In this document: positions 35,851 through 43,833 of the stretch, one piece after another
Layout: every line of letters begins with the position of its first letter
Numbering within the stretch: position 1 is the stretch's first letter
NCBI RefSeq assembly: GCF_000020485.1
Contig: NC_011899.1
Coordinates: forward strand, 2,202,501-2,266,500
DNA: 64,000 nt
DNA from: Halothermothrix orenii H 168
GTDB taxonomy: Bacteria > Bacillota > Halanaerobiia > Halanaerobiales > Halothermotrichaceae
Direction: 5' to 3'
Translations under genes and position numbers: made by a program
Notes under the pieces: generated by a model
Told to the model about the DNA's origin: nothing
What the model saw: the letters and a program-made list of their open reading frames with translations, nothing else
The model's database searches: none

Positions 35851-37040
35851 TTATCTTCCTCCTTTTTTAATTTAAAAATTTCCTGCAGGACTCTGGTACC
35901 GGCCCCGATAGCACCAACCTTCTCACCAAAAGCAGTCCCTGTTATTTCAAGGTCCCTTGACGGAACCTTAAGGGCAGTCTCTAATACCTGTTCTTTAATA
36001 ACCGGAAAAATCAAATCCCTGGCCAGTAAAAAGTCTCCTCCGATTACTACCGCTTCCGGGTTTAAAAGATTAACCACATTTCCTATTCCCTTACCTAGAT
36101 ACACGCCCGCCTTTTCAATTATAGAATAGGCCCTGGATTTTTCTTCACGGGCTAAATCTATTAAAAGATTCCACTCCCGCTTTATATCATGGAATGATAT
36201 ATGTTCCGGTAGTGAATCATTATATTCCCTGACAAGGTTATTAACAGAAACCAGGGCTTCAATACAACCGCGATTACCACAACTACAGAGGGCCCCATCT
36301 TCAACAATAGTCATATGGCCGAATTCCCCGGCTCCGAAATCTCTACCATAGAGGAGTTCTCCTTTAATAACTATAGCTGAACCTATCCCTGGCCCGGTGT
36401 TAATAAATATAAAATTATCCCTGCCTTCCCATTTTTCAGCCAGGGCCATCATCCTGACATCATTATCCAGCATAATAGGAATCTGTAATTCCTGTTTTAA
36501 TAATTTACCTATTTTAATATTCTCCCAGCCAAAATGGGGGGCATACAGGGAAACACCTTCATCTGGATCAACTAAACCATGAATCCCTATCCCGAGACCA
36601 AATACCTTATCTGGATTTTCTACATAACCAGTAACCTCTTCAAATATTGTTACTGTAGTCTTTAAAAACCACTCAGGTTTAAAACTATCTACCTGTTTTT
36701 TTATAGTTTTAATTACCTTCTTATTTAAATTAAGTAGAACAGCCTTTATTTCCCCTATTCCCCATTCAAGGCCGATTACGTAGGCTCCTTCTGGATTTAC
36801 CTCCAGTAAGATGGGTTTTCTTCCTCCCCGGGATTCTCCCTGCCGGGTTTCTCTGACCAGATCCATCTTAAGGAGATCCTTTACTATGTTGGAGACAGTA
36901 GCCGGCGTTAATCCAGTAATCTCAGCTATTTCAGCCCTGGAAATAGGCCCTTTATTATTTATTAATTCTAAAATTGTCTGCTGGTTTATTTTTTTCATTA
37001 ATTTAAAGCTTCCCCTCTTCAGTTTAATTCCCCCTTTCAC
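35847..37040 (-). CDS. ROK-family transcriptional repressor of the galactose operon
   Basis: 397 residues. Winged-helix HTH at about 15-75 (INQQTILELINNKGPISRAEIAEITGLTPATVSNIV), then a ROK kinase-like sensor. Zinc motif CSCGNRGCIEA near residue 252 and GPGIGSAIV sugar/ATP region are intact. Start is GTG 37040 with weak support; a CTG at 37022 sits nearer GGGGGA and would keep the conserved RGSFKLMKKIN. It is first in the operon ROK-galE-ORF-galT-galK-M24, with a 31-bp palindrome over the transcription start, so it likely senses galactose and represses the operon including itself. Confidence 0.93.
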   Translation of the reverse strand: MKGGIKLKRGSFKLMKKINQQTILELINNKGPISRAEIAEITGLTPATVSNIVKDLLKMDLVRETRQGESRGGRKPILLEVNPEGAYVIGLEWGIGEIKAVLLNLNKKVIKTIKKQVDSFKPEWFLKTTVTIFEEVTGYVENPDKVFGLGIGIHGLVDPDEGVSLYAPHFGWENIKIGKLLKQELQIPIMLDNDVRMMALAEKWEGRDNFIFINTGPGIGSAIVIKGELLYGRDFGAGEFGHMTIVEDGALCSCGNRGCIEALVSVNNLVREYNDSLPEHISFHDIKREWNLLIDLAREEKSRAYSIIEKAGVYLGKGIGNVVNLLNPEAVVIGGDFLLARDLIFPVIKEQVLETALKVPSRDLEITGTAFGEKVGAIGAGTRVLQEIFKLKKEEDK

Positions 37041-37052
37041 TCTGGTTTTGTT

Positions 37053-37083
37053 AACTTCGTTTATTTAATTAATTAACTAAGTT
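37053..37083 (-). promoter_or_regulatory. Putative ROK operator of the gal operon
   Basis: 31-bp imperfect palindrome with end arms AACTT and AAGTT and inner CGTTTATT/AATTAACT. It covers the predicted transcription start just downstream of the -10 box. Length and AT-rich, two-armed form are like XylR/ROK operators. Confidence 0.6.
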
Positions 37084-37084
37084 T

Positions 37085-37113
37085 ATTATAACACTTCCTC
37101 TTTTATCAGTAAA
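37085..37113 (-). promoter_or_regulatory. Promoter of the gal operon
   Basis: Minus strand TTTACT, 17-base spacer, TATAAT. Confidence 0.65.
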
Positions 37114-37449
37114 GTAATATTTTATTTTTATTGGAGGAAATAATTTAGAATTTAAAAGAATTTCATAATAAATATTTTTCATAATTAACTTATATATATA
37201 TCTGCTTTAAGTAAGCTGCTTTAAATATAGCAGGATGGACTACTGTTTCACTAACTCCTTTAATTTTTTACGAAGGGTTGAAAATCAGGTATATTTCAGC
37301 CTGACAGATATATCTTTCAATGTCAATGATTTGATAATATAATTTTAAAGAAGTGTTTACATATATATATTACGTTTGTAAGATTTCCGTATTTGTAATA
37401 TAATTAAAATAGTATATCTTAACAGTTAATAAAAAAAGGAGGTATTACT
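37114..37449. other. Divergent intergenic region
   Basis: AT-rich gap between the gal operon promoter and the DUF362 gene. Apart from the plus-strand promoter candidate at 37356-37384 and a short direct repeat CTGCTTTAA (37202 and 37216), I see no gene or RNA element. Confidence 0.5.
37356..37384 (+). promoter_or_regulatory. Candidate promoter of the DUF362 ferredoxin gene
   Basis: TTTACA, 17-base spacer, TAAGAT; moderate match, 65 bases before the TTG start. Confidence 0.4.
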
Positions 37450-38562
37450 TTGGCCAGTCAAGTTTACTTTGCCAGTACAAGAGCTAGCGGTCATAATGAA
37501 AGTCTTGTTGAAAAACTGTACAAACTCTTTTTTAAAGCCGGTTTTCATGAATTTATTGAAGAAGACGATCTTGTAGCCATAAAACTTCACTTCGGTGAAA
37601 AGGGAAATACCGGATTTATTCGCCCCCTCTATATCAGAAGGATTGTTGAAGCCATCAAATCAAGGAAAGGAAAACCCTTTTTAACAGATGCCAATACCCT
37701 TTATGTTGGAAGCAGGGCTAATTCGGTTGACCACCTGAATACAGCCATCGCCAATGGTTTTAGTTATGCCACCATCCAGGCTCCATTGATAATAGCCGAT
37801 GGACTAACAGGAAAAAACTTCACAGAAATACCGGTAAACCTTAAACACTTTGATAAAATAAAAGTTGGTTCAGAAGTTATGCATGCCGATGCTCTAATCA
37901 CTGTTTCCCACTTCAAAGGCCATGAATTAACAGGTTTTGGAGGCACCTTTAAAAATATTGGTATGGGACTGGGTAGTCGCAGTGGAAAACAGATGATGCA
38001 TTCCGATGTCCTGCCGGAAATAGATGAAGAAAAGTGTGAAAAATGCCGGAAATGTGTTAAATTCTGCCCTGAAAACGCAATTACCATTAATAAGGAGACA
38101 AGTACCATTGATCAGAATCTCTGTATCGGCTGTGGTGAATGTGTTGTTACCTGCCCCACCGATGCCATCAAGATTCAATGGGAAAGTACCAGTCAGGGAG
38201 TTCAGGAACGTATTGTAGAATTCTCCTATGGTATTATTAAGGAGAAAAAAGACAAGATAGGATATATAAACTTTGTCATGAATGTCACCCCTGATTGTGA
38301 CTGTGCATCCTGGAGTGATAAATATATTGTTGATGATATCGGTATCCTGGCCTCAAAAGATCCCCTGGCTCTGGAACAGGCGTCTTTTGACCTTGTCAAT
38401 AAACAGGATGGACGCCACAACACTGCATTAAAGAAAAATCACAAACCAGGGGAAAACAAATTTAAAGGGGTCCACCCCAGTACCGACGGTGGTGTCAGGA
38501 CCCTTGAATATGCAGCCGAACTGGGGCTTGGCTCCCGTGACTACGAATTAATTGAAATATAA
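37450..38562 (+). CDS. DUF362 protein with two 4Fe-4S clusters
   Basis: 370 residues starting at TTG 37450, seven bases after AAGGAGG. Residues 1-185 are a DUF362 domain (EEDDLVAIKLHFGEKGNTGF, HFKGHELTGFGGTFKNIGMGLGSRSGK). Around 195-250 lie two ferredoxin motifs: CEKCRKCVKFCP and CIGCGECVVTCP. The C-terminus carries CDCASW and a final DGGVRTLEYA segment. DUF362 ferredoxin proteins are widespread in anaerobes, with unknown substrate. It is on the opposite strand from its neighbours and followed by its own terminator. Confidence 0.92.
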   Translation: MASQVYFASTRASGHNESLVEKLYKLFFKAGFHEFIEEDDLVAIKLHFGEKGNTGFIRPLYIRRIVEAIKSRKGKPFLTDANTLYVGSRANSVDHLNTAIANGFSYATIQAPLIIADGLTGKNFTEIPVNLKHFDKIKVGSEVMHADALITVSHFKGHELTGFGGTFKNIGMGLGSRSGKQMMHSDVLPEIDEEKCEKCRKCVKFCPENAITINKETSTIDQNLCIGCGECVVTCPTDAIKIQWESTSQGVQERIVEFSYGIIKEKKDKIGYINFVMNVTPDCDCASWSDKYIVDDIGILASKDPLALEQASFDLVNKQDGRHNTALKKNHKPGENKFKGVHPSTDGGVRTLEYAAELGLGSRDYELIEI

Positions 38563-38677
38563 TCTTTTACAGATTATATTAACTCTGGTTATACCCTGAT
38601 TATCAACATAATCTGTTTTAATTTAACCCTTTACTCAAGTTATCAATACACTCTATTAATTGGCCAGGTATTATTAC

Positions 38678-38705
38678 ACCCCCGTTCCCGGGGGTTTCTT
38701 ATTTT
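38678..38705 (+). terminator. Terminator of the DUF362 gene
   Basis: ACCCCCG pairs with CGGGGGT around TTCC (38678-38695), followed on plus by TTCTTATTTTT. It overlaps the 3' end of the convergent porB gene. Confidence 0.75.
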
Positions 38706-39634
38706 TCTCCAGCAAGCCTTAATAACCTTTCCCATCTTTCATTAACCCGTTCCTGGAGTATTTTAATTATATCTTTATTCTCTTCTTTAAAAAGATGTTT
38801 AAATCTCCCCTGAGGTTTAAGCCACTCCTCAACAGGTTTTATCTTTTTGGGTTTATGAGTAATGTGGTACTGTCCTTCTTCTATTTCATAAAGGGGCCAG
38901 TACAGAGTTTCCACCGCTATTTTGGTTATTTCCATCCCCTTAGACTCGGCTGTCCTCCAGCCACGGGGGCAAACCGATAGAACATTGATAAAAGCTGGCC
39001 CATCAATAGCTACTGCCTTTTTAACTTTTTTCCGTAAATCCTTCCAGTGGTATGGTGAAGCCTGGGCAGCATAGGGTATATTATGGGCAGCCATTATTTC
39101 AGTTATATCCTTCCGGAACTGCTTCTTGCCTGGAATAACACTACCTACCGGACTGGTCGTAGTATTGGCCCCCTGGGGTGTAGCACTGGAACGCTGGATT
39201 CCAGTATTCATGTAGGCCTGATTATCATAACAGATATAAACCATATCATGTCCTCTCTCCATGGCTCCTGACAGTGATTGAAAGCCGATATCATAGGTTC
39301 CGCCATCACCACCAAAGGCAATAAAGGTAAACTCATCATCAATTCGCCCCTGTTTTTTCAAAGCACGATAGGCTGTTTCTACACCACTCAGAGTTGCAGC
39401 AGCATTTTCAAAGGCATTATGGATAAAAGAACAGTTCCAGGCACTCTGGGGGTATATTGAAGAAGAAACCTCCAGGCAACCGGTAGCTACACTGACCACT
39501 ACCGGGGTATCAACTGCCTTTAAAACATTGTGTACTATAATGGAAGCTCCACAGCCCTGACAGAGCCGGTGACCACTGGTAAATTCCTCCCCTATTTGAG
39601 CACGGTTTGTTTCCTGGTTCACTTCTGGTGTCAT
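38699..39634 (-). CDS. porB: Pyruvate:ferredoxin oxidoreductase beta subunit (POR)
   Basis: 311 residues from ATG 39634 (GAGGAGGG five bases upstream); the open frame to 39700 overlaps only spacer. Thiamine diphosphate-binding subunit with HRLCQGCGASI near residue 25, VSVATGCLEVSSS, and the TPP motif GGDGGTYDIGFQSLSGAMERG through YDNQAYMNTG. With alpha, gamma and delta it oxidises a 2-oxoacid plus CoA to acyl-CoA, reducing ferredoxin. Pyruvate is the likely substrate; 2-ketoisovalerate is the main alternative. Last gene of the operon. Confidence 0.92.
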   Translation of the reverse strand: MTPEVNQETNRAQIGEEFTSGHRLCQGCGASIIVHNVLKAVDTPVVVSVATGCLEVSSSIYPQSAWNCSFIHNAFENAAATLSGVETAYRALKKQGRIDDEFTFIAFGGDGGTYDIGFQSLSGAMERGHDMVYICYDNQAYMNTGIQRSSATPQGANTTTSPVGSVIPGKKQFRKDITEIMAAHNIPYAAQASPYHWKDLRKKVKKAVAIDGPAFINVLSVCPRGWRTAESKGMEITKIAVETLYWPLYEIEEGQYHITHKPKKIKPVEEWLKPQGRFKHLFKEENKDIIKILQERVNERWERLLRLAGEK

Positions 39635-39761
39635 TTTTACCCTCCTCTGTTTGACTTTACTGGCAGGGTTAATACCCATTGAATCAAATGTGTCAGGCAA
39701 CTATTATCTAATTAACTGATAGCATTATATCTAACTGTATTTAACCCTGTACCCCTGAAAA

Positions 39762-40940
39762 TTATTCTCTAACCCCATAATAGGTAACTTTCTTTTCTTT
39801 CTGGCCCTCTTTGATGGCAACCAGTTCCCGTAAAATATCTTCGATATTGCTAACATTAATATCCCTACCACCAAGGCCATAAATATAATTTACTACCTTC
39901 AGATCCCTGGAAGAGTCATATAAAGAAGCCTTAACATCAAGGAACAGTGGGCCTCCATTCAAGGAAAAGGTGTCAGCCCTATCAAAAACCCCCAGGACTT
40001 TTACTCCATTAAGGGCCCGAATCAGCTGGCCTGCCGGAAAGGGACGAAATAACCTTAAATTTATGAGTCCAGCTTTAATACCATCTGCTCTAAGATTATC
40101 GACAGCTATTCTGGCTGTCCCCATGGTAGACCCGAGTCCCAGCACAGCTATTTCAGCATCATCCATTTTATATGTTTCAAAAAAACCATATTCTCGTCCC
40201 GTCAGTTCCTTGAATTCTCTGGCCACTTCAGCAACAACATCAAAAACATGTTCCATCCCATCTATCTGCTGCCTTTTATGCTCAAAATAATAGTCCTGTA
40301 AGTCCAGGGGACCTACTGTAATTGGATTACCGGGATCAAGCAGGCTGTATTCTGGCTTATAATCACCGATAAAGTCTGTAACTTCTTGATCGGTCAGGGG
40401 TTTTAAATTTTCAACAGCGTGACTAATAATAAAGCCATCCATATTAACTATAACCGGTAGCCTGACATTTTTATGTTCGGCAATCCTGACCGCCTGAATC
40501 AAATTATCATAGGCCTGCTGGGCGTTTTCACCAAATAATTGAATCCAGCCAGAATCCCTGACCCCCATGGCATCACTGTGGTCACAGTGTATATTAATTG
40601 GAGCACTGAGGGCGCGGTTTATAAGGGGCATCACAATGGGGAGACGAAGTGAAGCCGCTATGTAAACAATTTCCCACATCAGGGCCAGTCCATTGGCTGA
40701 TGTAGCAGTCATGGCCCGGCATCCTCCGGCAGCTGCCCCTACAGTAGCACTCATGGCACTATGCTCGCTCTCTACTGTAATAAATTCAGTATCCACCTCC
40801 CCGTCGGCTACAAACTGAGAAAACATCTGAACAACTTCGGTCTGGGGAGTAATTGGATAAGCTGCAACTACATCCGGGTTTATCTGCCTCATTCCCAGGG
40901 CCAGGGCCTCATTTCCGGTTAAAGCAATCTGGGGTTTCAT
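39762..40940 (-). CDS. porA: Pyruvate:ferredoxin oxidoreductase alpha subunit (POR)
   Basis: 392 residues. Opens with LTGNEALALGMRQINPDVVAAYPITPQTEVV, the domain I signature of PFOR alpha chains, continues with EFITVESEHSAMSATVGAAA and CDHSDAMGVRDSGWIQLF. Domain II appears near residue 260 (AEIAVLGLGSTMGTARIAVDNLR). Forms the active heterotetramer with beta, gamma and delta. Located 16 bases after porD and 127 bases upstream of porB. Confidence 0.93.
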   Translation of the reverse strand: MKPQIALTGNEALALGMRQINPDVVAAYPITPQTEVVQMFSQFVADGEVDTEFITVESEHSAMSATVGAAAGGCRAMTATSANGLALMWEIVYIAASLRLPIVMPLINRALSAPINIHCDHSDAMGVRDSGWIQLFGENAQQAYDNLIQAVRIAEHKNVRLPVIVNMDGFIISHAVENLKPLTDQEVTDFIGDYKPEYSLLDPGNPITVGPLDLQDYYFEHKRQQIDGMEHVFDVVAEVAREFKELTGREYGFFETYKMDDAEIAVLGLGSTMGTARIAVDNLRADGIKAGLINLRLFRPFPAGQLIRALNGVKVLGVFDRADTFSLNGGPLFLDVKASLYDSSRDLKVVNYIYGLGGRDINVSNIEDILRELVAIKEGQKEKKVTYYGVRE

Positions 40941-40956
40941 TTCTTTTCTACCTCCT

Positions 40957-41289
40957 TTATTCTGATTTCTTCTGATGATCTACCTCTTCAGTTTCATCAT
41001 TAACATCACCCTTGTCCTCACTTATCATTTCCAGGGCCTGAACGGGGCACTGGTTGGCACAGATACCACATCCCTTACAGTGGTTATAATCAATCCCGAT
41101 AACCTTTCCCTCTTCAACATCAATAGCTATATCAGGGCAGTATACATGGCACAAAAGACACTGAATACATTTTTCCTCACTCCACAGGGGACGTTTTACC
41201 CTCCAGCTCCCGGTCCTGTATTTGCTGGCACTACCGGGGTCCTTAATTACACCACCACGGGGTAGTTCTCGCCATCCTTTTTTAGCCAT
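40957..41289 (-). CDS. porD: Pyruvate:ferredoxin oxidoreductase delta subunit, ferredoxin-like
   Basis: 110 residues with two 4Fe-4S motifs: CIQCLLCHVYCPD (about 40-52) and CKGCGICANQCPV (about 71-83). Passes electrons from the TPP site to ferredoxin. The start overlaps the porC stop by 8 bases, showing tight coupling. The 27-residue acidic/charged C-terminal tail (KGDVNDETEEVDHQKKSE) is an addition to the minimal family length. Confidence 0.93.
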   Translation of the reverse strand: MAKKGWRELPRGGVIKDPGSASKYRTGSWRVKRPLWSEEKCIQCLLCHVYCPDIAIDVEEGKVIGIDYNHCKGCGICANQCPVQALEMISEDKGDVNDETEEVDHQKKSE

Positions 41290-41860
41290 TAAGCCCTTTC
41301 ACCTCCCGGTAAGCCATGTCTATAGAGCGCATATTTCCCTCAATTACCTCTGGTTTGTGGGAAAACTTTTTTTTCAATTCTTCACGGGCCTGATTGAGAA
41401 ATGAATCCTGGTCCATTAAATTAACTACCCTGTTTATTGCCCCCAGCATAGGTGTGTTGGGAAAAATTCGTCCGATCTCTTCCTCAGAAATTGTATTGGC
41501 ATCAATTGTATAAGTATTAACATCCGCAGCCAGGCCGAGTTTATCCCTGATTTTATCGGGCTCATAATCAGAATTTATAATAAGATTACCCCCTTTTTTT
41601 AAATTCTGGGTAATATCCACCGTTCCAATCAGGGTCGGGTCCAGGACCACAACCAGGTCAGGGGTTTCAACCTGACAATGGAGATGAATGGGACCATCAC
41701 TTATTCTAGTATAAGCAAGAACCGGGGCTCCCATCCTTTCCGGACCATACTCCGGAAAAGCCTGAATATGTTTACCGGTAGCCGATGCTATTTTAGCTAA
41801 TAAAATAGAGGCGGTCTTTGACCCCTGACCACCCCTTCCGTGCCATCTTATTTCCAGCAT
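41282..41860 (-). CDS. porC: Pyruvate:ferredoxin oxidoreductase gamma subunit (POR)
   Basis: 192 residues beginning MLEIRWHGRGGQGSKTASILLA, the exact gamma-chain signature. AFPEYGPERMGAPVLAYTRIS and VVLDPTLIG follow. Domain III of the PFOR fold, binding CoA. ATG follows AGGAGG by eight bases and is close behind the DUF2508 gene. First por gene of the operon order gamma-delta-alpha-beta. Confidence 0.93.
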   Translation of the reverse strand: MLEIRWHGRGGQGSKTASILLAKIASATGKHIQAFPEYGPERMGAPVLAYTRISDGPIHLHCQVETPDLVVVLDPTLIGTVDITQNLKKGGNLIINSDYEPDKIRDKLGLAADVNTYTIDANTISEEEIGRIFPNTPMLGAINRVVNLMDQDSFLNQAREELKKKFSHKPEVIEGNMRSIDMAYREVKGLNG

Positions 41861-41865
41861 ATTTT

Positions 41866-42141
41866 TTACCTCCTGTATTTTTTAGCCCTGGATAATAAGA
41901 AATTATATTTTTCCCGGGCAGCGTGAATTTTATAAATTGCATGATCGATTAACATGGGGTCGGTTACACTATTAAAATACTCCTGGGCCTGTACCCATTC
42001 TTCATGAGCTTTTTTGATTTTCTCCTCAAGAGATGGTTCCCCTTTTTTAATTACCTTAAAATCCTCAAGGTAAGGTTTAACATTATTCCGGAACCTGTAA
42101 TACCTTTTTTTGAAAACATCCATTAATTTTTCTTTAAGCAT
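41866..42141 (-). CDS. DUF2508 (YaaL-like) protein
   Basis: 91 residues, helical and basic, with the family pattern EEWVQAQEYFNSVTDPMLIDHAIYKIHAAREKYNFLLSRAK. In Bacillus subtilis yaaL directly follows recR; here it is separated from recR by a transporter gene and heads the por genes (five-base gap to porC). Function unknown; a small cytoplasmic, possibly nucleic-acid- or envelope-related protein. ATG has GGGAGGG upstream. Confidence 0.85.
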   Translation of the reverse strand: MLKEKLMDVFKKRYYRFRNNVKPYLEDFKVIKKGEPSLEEKIKKAHEEWVQAQEYFNSVTDPMLIDHAIYKIHAAREKYNFLLSRAKKYRR

Positions 42142-42170
42142 ACCAAACCCTCCCGACGTTAACGTTGTTA

Positions 42171-42614
42171 TTAATTTAATAGCAAACGGACTCCAGCAGC
42201 TAAAAAAAGAACACCCACAAACTTTACCCAGGTAAAAGGAACCTGTTCCAGTCCAAATAAACCGAAATGATCTATACAGGCTGCTGTTAAAACCTGGGCA
42301 GTAACAATGGAAGTGGTAGCTACGGCTACTCCCAGTTCAGGAATACTAACCATCACCAGATAGGTAATGGCAATCCCCAGAACACCCCCAATATATAAAA
42401 ACCAGGGGGCACCCTTCCATGAATTAAAATTTCCATTTTCAAAGTTAAATATAAAGTATATTAAAAGAATAATAGCTGCAGTAGCATGGACAATAAAATT
42501 GGTCTCCATAAGCCCAATTTTTTTGCCAAGGACCGAATTAATCGACCCCTGTACCGCCATTGTTAAACCGGCCATGGCTGCCAGCAGCAGGTAAAGCCAT
42601 GAATATCCTAACAA
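42171..42614 (-). CDS. DMT-superfamily (DUF606/YdcZ-like) membrane transporter
   Basis: 147 residues, TTG start seven bases after GGAGG. Five predicted helices: LYLLLAAMAGLTMAVQGSIN, NFIVHATAAIILLIYFIF, WFLYIGGVLGIAITYLVMV, VAVATTSIVTAQVLTAACID, VKFVGVLFLAAGVRLLLN. The QGSINSVLGKKIG motif and size match the DUF606 branch of drug/metabolite transporters, which often work as pairs; no partner gene is next to it. Substrate unknown. It lies between recR and DUF2508. Confidence 0.85.
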   Translation of the reverse strand: MLGYSWLYLLLAAMAGLTMAVQGSINSVLGKKIGLMETNFIVHATAAIILLIYFIFNFENGNFNSWKGAPWFLYIGGVLGIAITYLVMVSIPELGVAVATTSIVTAQVLTAACIDHFGLFGLEQVPFTWVKFVGVLFLAAGVRLLLN

Positions 42615-42682
42615 GAGGACACCTCCATTCCTACCTTATTAGTCTTGACATTATAAAGCCCGTTTATTCAGTCATAAATGAA

Positions 42683-42719
42683 AAAAACGGTATTTTCCAT
42701 GACGGAAAATACCGTTTTT
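42683..42719. terminator. Perfect 16-bp bidirectional hairpin upstream of the DMT gene
   Basis: AAAAACGGTATTTTCC pairs fully with its complement around ATGAC; both flanks are A/T runs. On minus it lies 69 bases before the transporter start and 165 bases after the recR terminator, so it either backs up that terminator or acts as a leader attenuator. Confidence 0.7.
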
Positions 42720-42759
42720 GAAAGCAGGTTTGGTATATTCAATTTGTTAATAGCTGAAC

Positions 42760-42779
42760 TACGATCATTTACGATCATT
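42760..42779. repeat. Tandem 10-bp duplication
   Basis: Two exact adjacent copies of TACGATCATT between recR and the DMT gene. Confidence 0.8.
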
Positions 42780-42814
42780 ATAATTGCTATATAACATAAA
42801 AACAGTATTAAAAA

Positions 42815-42852
42815 ATATTTATATATAATGACTATATTTATATATAATGACT
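42815..42852. repeat. Tandem 19-bp duplication
   Basis: Two exact adjacent copies of ATATTTATATATAATGACT in the recR-DMT gap. Confidence 0.85.
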
Positions 42853-42879
42853 AAAATTAAGAGAATATAATTACCGCTA

Positions 42880-42910
42880 AAAAAAGATGCCTGGCAATTA
42901 CCAGACATCT
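42880..42910 (-). terminator. recR terminator
   Basis: AGATGTCTGG pairs with CCAGGCATCT (one mismatch) around TAATTG, followed on minus by TTTTT. Confidence 0.8.
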
Positions 42911-42913
42911 ATA

Positions 42914-43510
42914 TCACATTTCTCGTCTCCCTTCTAATGCTTTAGACAGGGTAACCTCATCAGCATATTCCAGGTCACCACCTACCGGGAGCCCGTGGGC
43001 AATCCTGGTGACTTTTACCCCCAGAGGTTTTATTAACCTGGCCAGATACATAGCAGTAGCATCACCCTCAGCATTGGGATCAGTAGCCACTATAACCTCT
43101 TTTACCCCCTCTTTCAAGCGGGGAAGGAGGTTTCTAATTTTTATATCCTCTGGTCCAATTCCATCTATGGGAGAAATAGATCCATGTAACACATGATATA
43201 AACCTTTGTATTCCCCTGTTCTTTCCATGGCAATAACGTCTTTAGGACTTTCAACCACACATATTAAATTATGGTCCCTTTCGGGTGAGGAACAGAAGTC
43301 ACAGGGGTCCTTTTCGGTTAAATTATTACAGACAGAACAATACTTTGTTTTCTCCCTGGCATCAATCATGGACTGGGAGAGCTCCCTTACCTCTGAAGGG
43401 TTTAATCTCAGGATATAAAAAGCCAGGCGCTGGGCAGTTTTTGGTCCAATTCCTGGCAGCCTGCTCAATTGATTAATTAATTTCCCCATAGGCTGGGGAT
43501 AATAACGCAT
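42914..43510 (-). CDS. recR: Recombination protein RecR
   Basis: 198 residues. Helix-hairpin-helix [20 protein letters not shown] (about 15-35), zinc finger [16 protein letters not shown] (about 57-72), Toprim domain with [16 protein letters not shown] and [16 protein letters not shown], and C-terminal Walker-like [28 protein letters not shown]. Loads RecA in gap repair with RecF/RecO. Its ATG overlaps the ebfC stop by one base (TAATG). Downstream end of the dnaX-ebfC-recR cluster. Confidence 0.97.
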   Translation of the reverse strand: MRYYPQPMGKLINQLSRLPGIGPKTAQRLAFYILRLNPSEVRELSQSMIDAREKTKYCSVCNNLTEKDPCDFCSSPERDHNLICVVESPKDVIAMERTGEYKGLYHVLHGSISPIDGIGPEDIKIRNLLPRLKEGVKEVIVATDPNAEGDATAMYLARLIKPLGVKVTRIAHGLPVGGDLEYADEVTLSKALEGRREM

Positions 43511-43818
43511 TAGAACATCCCCGGGATATTCATCCCACCGGTGATTTTGCCCATTTCTTTATTGACCATATCGGTTACCTTTCTCATCCCTTCATTAACA
43601 GCAGCCAGGATTAAATCCTCCAGCATTTCCACATCCTCTGGATCAACAGCATCGGGGTCAATTTTGAGATCGACAAGCTGTTGTTTTCCATTGAGAACAA
43701 CTTTAACTACCCCACCCCCGGCAGTAGCCTCAACGGTTTTTTCTTCAAGTTCCTCCTGCATTTTAGCCATTTTAGCCTGCATTTTCTGGGCCTGCTTCAT
43801 TAATTTATTCATATTCAT
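43510..43818 (-). CDS. ebfC: YbaB/EbfC nucleoid-associated protein
   Basis: 102 residues: [22 protein letters not shown] coiled coil, then [44 protein letters not shown], the family core. Binds DNA as a dimer. Lies between dnaX (gap 15 bases) and recR, the usual bacterial order. Confidence 0.95.
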   Translation of the reverse strand: MNMNKLMKQAQKMQAKMAKMQEELEEKTVEATAGGGVVKVVLNGKQQLVDLKIDPDAVDPEDVEMLEDLILAAVNEGMRKVTDMVNKEMGKITGGMNIPGMF

Positions 43819-43833
43819 CTTAAAAAACCTCCT

